From Tritrichomonas musculus (Eukaryota > Parabasalia > Tritrichomonadida > Tritrichomonadidae), in NCBI GenBank assembly GCA_039105265.1, contig JAPFFF010000012.1:992001-1056000 (forward strand): a stretch of 64,000 bases of DNA, in the 5' to 3' direction. Shown in pieces: positions 39,901 to 47,853 of this stretch. The stretch's first letter is position 1, and each line of letters begins with the position of its first letter. Both the position numbers and the translations under genes were made by a program. The notes beneath the pieces are model-generated. The model saw nothing but the letters and a program-made list of their open reading frames with translations. It was not told the DNA's origin and searched no databases.

Positions 39901-42464
39901 GAAACATAGCAATAGAAGCATTTTTCATTATACGATTTCCTAGAATTATCATAAAGAAAACGGAGATCTGAACCATCTTCTGTATAGAAAAGCATATATT
40001 TGTTATTTGCACTGTTCAAAAGACTATCATATGGTAATGTGATATCAATGATTTTATAAATTTCTTGTTCCCGAAAATTAACTGTTATTGTTTGGCTTTC
40101 TTCAGGAGTTATCTTAATTGTCTCTGCAACAAGTTCTTGATCTGGTTCTGGCATAAACATTTCCCTATAAAGATCAGCAATAACTGTAGGAGAAGTTTTT
40201 GTGATAGAAAATGTAGCTTTAGTTGTTCCTGCCAATGTCACTTCACTTGAAAAACTACCATCACTATAAATTGTTTTAGTAGTAATTGTAGAAGTTCCTT
40301 GTGATTGATAAGTGATTTTTCCATTAATTGTTATAGTTGCCGAGTTTTGACTAGGAGCATAACAATTGAATGAAAGGCTACCTAAACCGATATCTTCAGC
40401 ATTATGTAAGGTGTTTTTATTCAATACACCTGTTTCATATACACCTAAAAGGATTGTTTTAGTATTTGAGTTTTTTTGGTAATTCAAGTAAATGTTAATT
40501 ACCGCTGAAAAACTGTCTGTTGAAGATGAAATTGAAGTTAATTTAATATTCAAGTTTTCATCTGTTTGATAATAAAGTGAATCTTCTCGAAAATCTAAAT
40601 TTGACCAAGAACTTGAAGTATAATCACATGTATTTTGATAAAGACTTCCTTCAGAATCAAAATAAATACTTGCATAATAGCCTGAATAAGAAGGATCTGG
40701 CTTGAAGGCAATGTAATCCATATTTCTTTTGAATATTCGTCCAGTTTCAATCAATTCACATTTTTGAAGATTTATTGAGAAGTAAGTGATATCAGTGTTA
40801 CTTTTATCAAGTTGTATATTGGCATTACTTGAATATTTCTCACTAGTAATGCTTGATACCGAAATTGGCAAATAATAGCTTGCTTGTTTCTCAATATTTT
40901 GGGAATCCTTGTAGTATAAACGCCATTCAAATTTGCCATTATTTGGAACATCAGGAGAAACAAAAGAAATGACATTTGAATCAGCACTTGTCTCATATTT
41001 TGTATAAGGAAATGGACGTTGCAAAAGTACTTGTGAATTTGAATCAACAACTCTAAAGCGAATTTGCTTCGGATATTGAGTTGATCCTCTTTTTTCATAG
41101 AATTTGTAGTTTTGTACATAGTAAGGAGTTGAAATGTCTTCTTTAGACTGAATAAATTTGTTATAGCCCTCAATAAAGAGCGATGGAGCATTGATACAAA
41201 ATGGTCCTTTTCGATATGATTTAATGGGAATCCGACTGAATTTCGGTTTGATAATTTGAAATATAATTTTCAAACCAGAAAATGAATAAAACATGTCAAT
41301 TGGTATGACTATGGTAGCCTTCAAATAAGGGAACATGCATTTCTTTGTATCAAATTCAAGTTTCCATTTAAATTGAACAACGAGACCAACTTGAAAATTC
41401 AATTTGTAACTACCAATTGTGAATCCGAATAAAAAAGATGGAACAACATTGAATGTGCCTATAAAATAAGCTGATAAAAATGACTTTTTTATTTCAGAAA
41501 CAGAGCTGGTTTCGGGAAGACTTAGGAACCTTAAATCCCATTTGGAATCAGTAACACTATTAGGTGTAATCTGAATATATTTGGTACCCACCAAATTATA
41601 GCCTTTAAAGTAATCAAAACCAACTGGAATGTTCACTGACATATCTGTAAAATTGACATCGAATAAGAAAGAAGAACCAAGAGCAACTTTCAATCCCAAA
41701 AATTTCTTTGAAAAACCAAGTCCTGGGATAGCAACATTCAAATTCAAGAGAACTTTATTAGGAACATTAATCTTGGTGTTGCTTGGAACCAAGACTTCAG
41801 CGCCAATTCTCGCATCTAATTTAGCTGATACTCTAAGTTTAATATCTTTTTTACTTTTGAATGAAAAATCCGTATTAAGGCCAAAACCTGCATATGCGCC
41901 ATATCCATATTGAATATTCGTTCCTGGGATGGTATTTAGAAAGGGTTTATGAGTATTTGAATTCCAATTAAAAGATTTAGATAATGTGAGACGTGGTACT
42001 TTTGATCCTTCATGCGTATAATTGAGTGGGAAATATTCATCTGTGGTTTTATATAAATGAAAATTGGTCATAAGGCTGAATATATCTGTTTTTACAGATT
42101 CATAAATAATTACATTATCTTCGGTTGCAATTGTTTTCTTTAATTTGTACAATGTTTGTGTTTTTGGATCAATAAATATATAATTATCTTTAATATTGAA
42201 TCTCTTTCTTTTCACAATAGCTACATTTTTTTCGCTAGCAGCAAATCCTTTGATATCTTTTGTATAGGCATTGGTAAATGTCTTTTTGAGTGTAAAATGG
42301 CAATCAGAATCTTCATAATCACCTGGGTATTTGGTATCTTCTCTTAATTCTTGAGGAACTTTTTGTCGAGCATTTTGTAAAGCTTGATCGGCAAGTTCCC
42401 TAAATTGTAAAGGGATTTTAGATTCTGAAAGAAAGAAAAGCAAAATAATCAGTGCAATTTTCAT
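36903..42464 (-). CDS. Large type I surface protein with DPTKPP(Q/V)TS stalk
   Basis: 1,853 residues. An N-terminal signal peptide (MKIALIILLFFLSES, cleavage after about 15-20) is followed by a long beta-rich ectodomain (about 20-1230), 24 tandem nine-residue DPTKPPQTS/DPTKPPVTS units (about 1233-1448), a second beta-rich ectodomain (1450-1790, strand-turn ladders such as 'LELDDVSLNDATLNLNL'), one transmembrane helix ('IAGIVIGVVLGIALIVVAVI') and a short tail 'KRRQNTTDENYVDESKITDIEF' split here as basic KRRQ then acidic, with a Tyr-containing motif. The Thr/Pro-rich repeats should be heavily O-glycosylated and act as an extended stalk. I recognise no named family; adhesion or a surface coat is inferred. 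A TCATTT initiator lies 14 bases upstream of the ATG. Intact. Confidence 0.9.
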   Translation of the reverse strand: MKIALIILLFFLSESKIPLQFRELADQALQNARQKVPQELREDTKYPGDYEDSDCHFTLKKTFTNAYTKDIKGFAASEKNVAIVKRKRFNIKDNYIFIDPKTQTLYKLKKTIATEDNVIIYESVKTDIFSLMTNFHLYKTTDEYFPLNYTHEGSKVPRLTLSKSFNWNSNTHKPFLNTIPGTNIQYGYGAYAGFGLNTDFSFKSKKDIKLRVSAKLDARIGAEVLVPSNTKINVPNKVLLNLNVAIPGLGFSKKFLGLKVALGSSFLFDVNFTDMSVNIPVGFDYFKGYNLVGTKYIQITPNSVTDSKWDLRFLSLPETSSVSEIKKSFLSAYFIGTFNVVPSFLFGFTIGSYKLNFQVGLVVQFKWKLEFDTKKCMFPYLKATIVIPIDMFYSFSGLKIIFQIIKPKFSRIPIKSYRKGPFCINAPSLFIEGYNKFIQSKEDISTPYYVQNYKFYEKRGSTQYPKQIRFRVVDSNSQVLLQRPFPYTKYETSADSNVISFVSPDVPNNGKFEWRLYYKDSQNIEKQASYYLPISVSSITSEKYSSNANIQLDKSNTDITYFSINLQKCELIETGRIFKRNMDYIAFKPDPSYSGYYASIYFDSEGSLYQNTCDYTSSSWSNLDFREDSLYYQTDENLNIKLTSISSSTDSFSAVINIYLNYQKNSNTKTILLGVYETGVLNKNTLHNAEDIGLGSLSFNCYAPSQNSATITINGKITYQSQGTSTITTKTIYSDGSFSSEVTLAGTTKATFSITKTSPTVIADLYREMFMPEPDQELVAETIKITPEESQTITVNFREQEIYKIIDITLPYDSLLNSANNKYMLFYTEDGSDLRFLYDNSRKSYNEKCFYCYVSSLTYIQIPIRRDETEEKSYDIQIEFLRHDTSTNSDSIEVLNREAHTTIKFDGTVQSAFVTPAVNGQSWFVADGQPNSQYTNNVIYIDEDTALILRKYTQLTTYTTVSVDFYLIYSELTELVPSLTVDLTYMSPLLNKYPSFPYYIYFPNGYKVMAKDDAGEELGTSDVNENGLAQFTLSKTGNITFIPICKDNKGMMCQITYETPTATGYHLIKYPDRDGISTTGCGFLTELIPVVSGQSFTYYKSYEEDIVKVREYSNEEVKLLIKIEDVTSAQYLEGESNARRRICLYKENSPNEIIPFSRNYFNDNYDDLLQALFVTEADLTETNQLDNDEDGCYVLDAYLLSNAKINTLPKGVCDLPSSSITNPNYDPNAGSGDPTKPPQTSDPTKPPVTSDPTKPPVTSDPTKPPQTSDPTKPPQTSDPTKPPQTSDPTKPPQTSDPTKPPQTSDPTKPPQTSDPTKPPQTSDPTKPPQTSDPTKPPVTSDPTKPPVTSDPTEPPVTSDPTKPPVTSDPTKPPQTSDPTEPPVTSDPTKPPVTSDPTEPPVTSDPTKPPVTSDPTKPPVTSDPTKPPQTSDPTKPPVTSDPTKPPQTSDENKPQPDISSIIDETLIQTPLATPPPVEINDTTVKENSFIGQVQFSESPDDIKQDIENMFNAPSNPNQDDKVDQYIIIENKENKDIEFKNLSLKDNQYVKVSNNTNIKLTSGDLNLLLDRSSFKVNINLNDTNDVKLAIKNMDRCTVKFDTQDPEKKSISIDSNLDVYNPISFEYSENIESIELNSINIHKSGSFSSSIPVQTKYLSAQPKMSGKLSKITISNELNIEQSAVLELDDVSLNDATLNLNLHTYTSSNYEAPMLHGTLGKPPSKIVLTKPNDSSKLPEDNEKYLLFQGTFTTTCNEWKGRINYGSAHFNDGVCEDIQSLMTLNEKKSLNILHNPNLKSDKGKKLSGVQIAGIVIGVVLGIALIVVAVIIVIKVMKRRQNTTDENYVDESKITDIEF
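38121..38768 (-). repeat. 27-bp coding minisatellite, 24 copies
   Basis: Each unit encodes DPTKPP(Q/V)TS; three copies have DPTEPP. Q- and V-types are arranged in blocks (eight consecutive Q units in the middle), which shows expansion by unequal exchange. The unusually low A/T content for this window explains the long open frames in the other readings. Confidence 0.97.
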
Positions 42465-42470
42465 ATTGCT

Positions 42471-42480
42471 TTAAAAATGA
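42471..42480 (-). promoter_or_regulatory. Initiator motif of the surface-protein gene
   Basis: TCATTTTTAA on the minus strand, with its A 14 bases before the ATG at 42464. A second TCATTT overlaps just upstream. It matches the trichomonad TCA+1-Y-T/A initiator. Confidence 0.6.
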
Positions 42481-43176
42481 AATGAAAGTTCAAGGTATTT
42501 CAATTATTATTTTAAAATTGAATGGAGTTTTTCGCATAAAAAAAATTTCTTAACATATTTTTCGCATAAATAAATAGTATATTTGGTTTGGATTTTTTAG
42601 AAGTACATATAATATCTAATATAATATATAATAGTTGTTCTATCTAAAATATCTCTAATATTTATTTATATTATTGAGATAAAATGTTTTATTCGAAATT
42701 AAACTAATTTGAATGTGTATTCAAATATTTTTTTATGTTTATTATTTCTTTTCAAATTTAAAATATTACAATTCATTTTTTATTTCGTTATTCTAATTTA
42801 CAATGATTTTTAAAAAAAAAGATGATCATTTATTAAATATGAATTTATGTTCTAATAAATGTCAAAGTCAGATATTTATAAAAATCAAAAAGTTCTATTT
42901 GATATTTCTAAGCCTTGGTTTTTGTATTTACAATTGTATACAACTTGTCCGTTTAAAAATTACAATTGTAATTACAATTGTAAATACGTTATTTTCTCGA
43001 TATTAGTTTTTTATTTTTATCTTGATCTACAATTATTTTTTTATATTAAAAATGTTTTAAATAATTTAAAAATAAAAAGATAAAATAATAAAATGTTTTT
43101 CAAATTAAATAATATTATTTTTGATTCTTCATAAAATAAAAAAAAATTTATTCGCATTCAAAAAGTTTTATTAATA
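42481..43176. other. AT-rich intergenic
   Basis: No supported gene; two short frames near 42803-43083 are overlapping chance readings. There is an ACAATTGTAATTACAATTGT palindrome at about 42962. Confidence 0.55.
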
Positions 43177-43330
43177 AAGTCGGATTCAAAATGCTTGGGA
43201 CAAAATTCAATTTTTTTCAATGTTTCTCAGAAAAAAAATCATTCAGCTTGGGACAAATTGACCTAAAAGATTTATAATTTTGACCTTATCGTTTTCAAAA
43301 AGTTTGTCCCAAGCCTTTTGAATCCGACTT
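43177..43330. mobile_element. 154-bp MITE with ~28-bp inverted repeats, TA-flanked
   Basis: The ends read AAGTCGGATTCAAAATGCTT and the inverse (AAGCCTTTTGAATCCGACTT), continuing into GGGACAAA / TTTGTCCC. TA lies on both sides (43175-43176 and 43331-43332). No coding capacity. Tc1/mariner-like by its duplication only. Confidence 0.85.
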
Positions 43331-43514
43331 TACTACAAATCAAAAAATCGTTATTTTACGAAAAAAGACGTTAAAAAGACGTTTATAGTATTTGTGATGT
43401 AAAAAAAATAAGGCCTAGATATTTCATCTAGAACAATAAGAATTTAACTTTTTGATTGTTTGTTTGAAAGAAATGCAATGGTAAAAATTGAATGGAGTCC
43501 AAGTAAATTTATAA

Positions 43515-44100
43515 GGAAAATCGTTTTTTTCTAAACCACTTTTTGAAAGGTTTTTTATCCATGAGTAGCTGTTAAGGTACAAATCCAGTACGTTTAGTAA
43601 CCGCAATTTTTTTTGACATTCTCAAAGAATAAGATGACATGTTAAATAAAAAATGATTATTTTCATCCATTTCATATAACATGTCATAATGTTTATTTAA
43701 ATTGTAAAATAAGTGTCAAAAACAAACCTAGTCAATTTAAACTTTTTCAGAGACAAGCAACTATTCAAATAATAAACGTTCTCTTATTCAAAAAATAACG
43801 TTCTGGATTTGTACCTTAAGAAATTTAACCAAAAAAAATCGTATAAATTTAAATTTTTACCTTAAAATTATAACTATTTGTTTTTTTGATATAATTTTTT
43901 TAATTTTACATAATTTTTCAGTGATCACCACAGGGCTGCGCGAAGCAGAATCGGGTTCCTTGAATTAATGGATGAATCGAGAAGCTATTTGAACGATATA
44001 ATTATGCATTATTTAGCAAAAATTGAATAAAAAAAAGAATAAAAAAGTATTCAAAAAGTTAGATGGTTTTCAAAAAGTGGTGTAGAAAAATACGATTCCC
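43515..44100. mobile_element. ~590-bp inverted-repeat element, related to the one at 20989
   Basis: The left end GGAAAATCGTTTTTTTCTAA and right end (inverse of GGGAATCGTATTTTTCTACA) share CCACTTTTTGAAA inward. It carries the phrase CAGTGATCACCACAGGGCTG also found at 21090-21110. A smaller element is inserted inside (43576-43815). A clean target duplication is not visible. Non-coding. Confidence 0.7.
43576..43815. mobile_element. 240-bp nested MITE with TTAA flanks
   Basis: The inverted ends GGTACAAATCCAG and CTGGATTTGTACC are each preceded or followed by TTAA (43572-43575 and 43816-43819), the target duplication typical of piggyBac-type elements. It lies wholly inside the 43515-44100 element, so it is the younger insertion. 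Non-coding. Confidence 0.8.
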
Positions 44101-44913
44101 AAAATTTTAAAAATATTTTTCATTAGTTTATTACGGGAAATGATTGTTAATTCGGATATTCTTTAGTTGCAAACATTCATATATATTCTATACTGAATAT
44201 ATGAGTATAATAATGAAATAGTTATAAATTTGATCATATTGAAACTTAATTCTTTATAATTTTTTGGAAAATACACATTTTTTAAAGTGTTTTTATATTT
44301 AACATTATTATTTATTGTTATTATTATTATAATATTACTATTGTGACATATAATAAAGTTAATATTTTAATTTCAATGATTCCGCTCTAATTGTATGTGA
44401 TTTCTGAAAAAAATTGAAAATATTATTGAAAAATTGAAATAAAGACGTTAAAATGTAACTATAGTACCAAGAAAAAGTGGATGACTTCGCGAAAAACTGG
44501 GTGACGCATTCAATTTTTATAAATTTTGAATAAAAATAATGATCGTTCTAGTTTATAACATAAATTTGAATTTGAATTAATTTTCACAATTTTTTTTCTA
44601 TAGATTGAGAAGATTCTATCAAAAAATTGAATTCGTCACCTACTTTTTCCCGTTACTATAAAATACGATTTTTATAGAGTTAAAATTAATCAAATATTTT
44701 ATTAAAATATATTGAGAAATTTAAGAAAAAATAATTTCAATTTCATTTAAATAACAATGATAAATATTTGGAAAAAGAATATTTCAAATAGGTCGATTAA
44801 TAAATGAAAAATCACTCATATTTATTTCATTACATAACATTAGTTGATATAAATATTCAGAAACAATCCAAAAGCACAACAATTATAAATTTTGTTTTGA
44901 AAATCAAAATATA
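44101..44913. other. AT-rich intergenic
   Basis: No gene found. An imperfect inverted pair occurs: 'AAAAAGTGGATGACTTCGC' near 44472 and 'TCGTCACCTACTTTTTCCCG' near 44634, perhaps another small decayed inverted-repeat element. Confidence 0.5.
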
Positions 44914-45273
44914 TTAGGAACAATAATTTTTCTGAATTGTTTCAATTTTTTGCTGAATAAGATTGGAATTTCTACCAATTGCTTGGTCAACTTCTATAAA
45001 ACTCTCTTTTCCATCAGAAACAATGAATTTTAAATGTGGAACAGAGGATATTGGATAATGTGATGATATATCGATATTTTCTTCAATATCAACAGATAAA
45101 AAAGTAACTTCTGGATTTAGTATTGCAATGTTTCTCAACCTTTTAGAAAATCTTTCGCAAGAAAGATTCCAATTTTCTTTAAATTCGATTACATTTAACC
45201 CTTTGCTCAGAGAAACAATTTTCTGAAATTCATTAAAGTCCCCTTTAAAAAAATGAAAGTTCGAGGTTGCCAT
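44914..45273 (-). CDS. Thioredoxin-fold protein with incomplete active site
   Basis: 119 residues, the normal length of a thioredoxin. The fold is clear: strand 'LNVIEFKENW', helix, 'EVTFLSVDIEEN' (equivalent to VDVDEN), and cis-proline P79 in 'YPISSVPHLKFIV'. The active-site WCGPCK is replaced by W35-N-L-S-C39-E: the first, nucleophilic Cys is Asn and only the second Cys remains. It therefore cannot do normal dithiol exchange; it may be a redox-inactive binding module or use C39 alone. No signal peptide, so cytosolic. It is upstream of the kinase-hydrolase gene on the same strand (about 345 bases from that stop), but a joint transcript is not implied. Confidence 0.8.
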   Translation of the reverse strand: MATSNFHFFKGDFNEFQKIVSLSKGLNVIEFKENWNLSCERFSKRLRNIAILNPEVTFLSVDIEENIDISSHYPISSVPHLKFIVSDGKESFIEVDQAIGRNSNLIQQKIETIQKNYCS

Positions 45274-45619
45274 AATATTAGTTGCTATTATGCTGATTCC
45301 GATTGAAATATAAATCGTATTTGGTTCAATTACTGGCCAAATATAATGATAAAATCAAAACAATATCTTCTCTTTTAAAAAATATTTTTAGAATATGATA
45401 TTGCCATATATATAATATTCACCTTTCTAATTATAAATTATAAAAATTCAAATTATAAATTATAAAATGTAAAAATTTTAATAATTTGCAGAATTGAGAC
45501 TGAGAAACTACATCATTACACACGATTTAGATATTACAAATAAAAATATAATGATTTTTCTCAATTATGAGAATAAATCATATAATATAGTTTACTATAA
45601 TTAATAAATCACCCAATTC
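45274..45619. other. Intergenic, AT-rich
   Basis: Contains a direct AAATTATAAATTATAAAA-type duplication at about 45431-45470. Nothing else. Confidence 0.5.
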
Positions 45620-47401
45620 TCATTTAATTTCATTCAAAAAGTCAATAGTTGCCTGTTTTGACTGAGCAAATCCTCTGAAAATGAAACCATGATCACCGTT
45701 TACTTCAACCAATTTGCAATTAGGATATTTTTCACTAGCCTCGCGCGAATAGTTGATATTAACCAGTTTATCTTTTGTTCCATGAACAATTAAAACCGGT
45801 TTTTTAAACGAACAAATTTCTTTGTACGGATCCATATCGATCACGTCCAATACATATTTCGAGCTCAATTTTACGAACAAGCAACGCAATTGATCTGGAA
45901 CATTCTTAGGGTCAAATTTTGCATTAATCATCTGACCTCTTCTTGCATCATCAGGGATGCAAAGAGCAGGATAATACATAATCAATCGATCAATGTCATC
46001 TTCACGTTCAGCTGCAGCGAGTCCTGAAACAAAGCCACCCTGACTGCAGCCAGCCAAAATGATCCTCGATTTATCCACAAAATCGAGAGTTTTGACATAA
46101 TCAAACAAATTGAGTAAATCCACTTTTTCAGTAAGAACGCTCATGCCTAAACTTGAACCACTGCTTTTGCCGCTGCCCGACATGCAGAAGTCGTAGACGA
46201 AGGCTGCGTAGCCTTCATCGACGAAGACTTGTGCGTATTTTTTTGTTTCTCGAGTGCTGCTTCCAAAGCCGTGACTCATGATGACGGTTGGAAGCTTCCC
46301 TTCTTTTTCTGGACGAAGAATGAAGCCACGAAGGATGCATCCTTGGCTTTCAATTTCAAATGGCTCTTTATCGTCTGAAAAAAAACCGAAAAAACCGCCT
46401 TTTTGTGAACTTTTTTCGGTTTCTTTTTCTTGTTCTTTTTGTTGTGTTTCTTCTTTCTTTGTGAATCTGCCGATGAAGTTTTTGATTGTGCTAAATGAAA
46501 AGAAGGAATCTTTCTGTTCGTTTGTTGGCTTGTGGCTCTCAATGTATTCAAAAAATTCAACTTTTTCAATCGTTTCATTAACGAATTCTTTTTCATTTTT
46601 CATTTGGTTAACAATGTCTTCAAAAGTCGGCCGCTCTTTGGGATCCTGTGACCAGCATTTCTCAATGAGATCTTTGTAAGGTTTTGGAACATCCTCTGGT
46701 ATTTCGGGTCTAACTTTTTGAGAGACTATTGAATTTTTCAATTGATCAAAATCAAGATTTTCAAAAGGTGTTTTTCCGGTCATTATTTGATACACAATAA
46801 TGGCAAAGGCATAAACATCTGACGATTTGGTGTATTGTTCATTTTGGAGAATCTCTGGGGCCATGTATATCGGGGTACCCTTAAATGCACTTTTTGTAAA
46901 ATGTTCTGTAATTTTTGAAAGGCAAAAATCGGAAATAATTGGATAAAAATGATCGTCAATTAAGATATTCTCAAGTTTAAGATCTTGGTGAATAACGTCA
47001 TGTGAATGTAAGTAGGACATAGCAGATGCTATTCCATAAATATTAATTAATTTTTTGGTATTTGTCCATTCAGGTTGAGGGTTGGTTTGAATTTCGTGTA
47101 ATGAACCACTAGAAATATAATTGCTAATAATTGTTGGATTAGGTAAATTTTCAAAATCTTTGGAACTAAATCCAATATGCTTAAGAATTGATGGATGATC
47201 TATTGATGACATTAAACTTAATTCATGCGATAAAATGTCAATTTCTTTTTGATCAATTGAATCTCCTTTAATTCCATAATGTAATATTTTTCCTGCGAAT
47301 ATTTTTTGAGTAGCTATTTCTTTAACTTGAAAAACTTCACTTAATTGTCCTTTGCCAATCAAATCAAGTAATTCGAACTTACTTAAATCAATTTCACTCA
47401 T
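45620..47401 (-). CDS. Protein kinase fused to an alpha/beta-hydrolase domain
   Basis: One intact 593-residue frame with two enzymes. Residues 9-270 are a kinase: loop IGKGQLSEVF, K38, E60, H138-Q-D140 (HQD for HRD), K142, N145, D158-F-C160 (DFC for DFG), APE 181-183, and the C-lobe 'KCWSQDPKERPTF'. Catalytic K, D and the metal Asp are kept, so activity is possible though atypical. A basic/acidic linker (290-345) follows. Residues 350-593 are an alpha/beta hydrolase: oxyanion region 'VIMSHGFGSS', nucleophile S453 in G-C-S-Q-G-G, acid D544 ('HGTKDKLV'), H571 ('GDHGF'), the full triad. It resembles bacterial feruloyl/cinnamoyl-esterase or prolyl-oligopeptidase-like hydrolases, which suggests lateral transfer before fusion. 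No signal peptide. Substrates unknown. Confidence 0.93.
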   Translation of the reverse strand: MSEIDLSKFELLDLIGKGQLSEVFQVKEIATQKIFAGKILHYGIKGDSIDQKEIDILSHELSLMSSIDHPSILKHIGFSSKDFENLPNPTIISNYISSGSLHEIQTNPQPEWTNTKKLINIYGIASAMSYLHSHDVIHQDLKLENILIDDHFYPIISDFCLSKITEHFTKSAFKGTPIYMAPEILQNEQYTKSSDVYAFAIIVYQIMTGKTPFENLDFDQLKNSIVSQKVRPEIPEDVPKPYKDLIEKCWSQDPKERPTFEDIVNQMKNEKEFVNETIEKVEFFEYIESHKPTNEQKDSFFSFSTIKNFIGRFTKKEETQQKEQEKETEKSSQKGGFFGFFSDDKEPFEIESQGCILRGFILRPEKEGKLPTVIMSHGFGSSTRETKKYAQVFVDEGYAAFVYDFCMSGSGKSSGSSLGMSVLTEKVDLLNLFDYVKTLDFVDKSRIILAGCSQGGFVSGLAAAEREDDIDRLIMYYPALCIPDDARRGQMINAKFDPKNVPDQLRCLFVKLSSKYVLDVIDMDPYKEICSFKKPVLIVHGTKDKLVNINYSREASEKYPNCKLVEVNGDHGFIFRGFAQSKQATIDFLNEIK

Positions 47402-47853
47402 CAGAATTGAATTTAAAATTATGAATTTTTTTGAATTAATAAAAAAAAAAAAAAAAAAGATATGTTATCCAAATATTGAAGCTATTTGAACTATATTTTA
47501 ATTCTGGCCTATGTTGGTAAAATATTATTATCTCAGGTTTTGAATTGCACTATTCAATTTTGTAAAAAAATTTTTTTTAGATGAATCTTCTTCAATTCTA
47601 AAAATTTTTTAGAGTTATGTATTTAAAAATCTTTATAATATTGTTATTTATTTATATATATCAATTATAGATAAAATTGCCATTTTTAAAAATAATTTCT
47701 CAATCGAGATAATGCTGATACTAAGCGTAGGAATATATATATATATATATATTTAAATAATTATTAAAAATAATTATTATTATTTTATTTATACTGAGAT
47801 ATTAGAAATTCTAATGAATATATTAATAATTGCTTAACAATTTCAATTTCCCT
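47402..47853. other. Intergenic, AT-rich
   Basis: Poly-A run at about 47441-47458 (T-rich leader of the kinase gene on the minus strand) and an (AT)n run at about 47733-47751. No gene. Confidence 0.6.
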
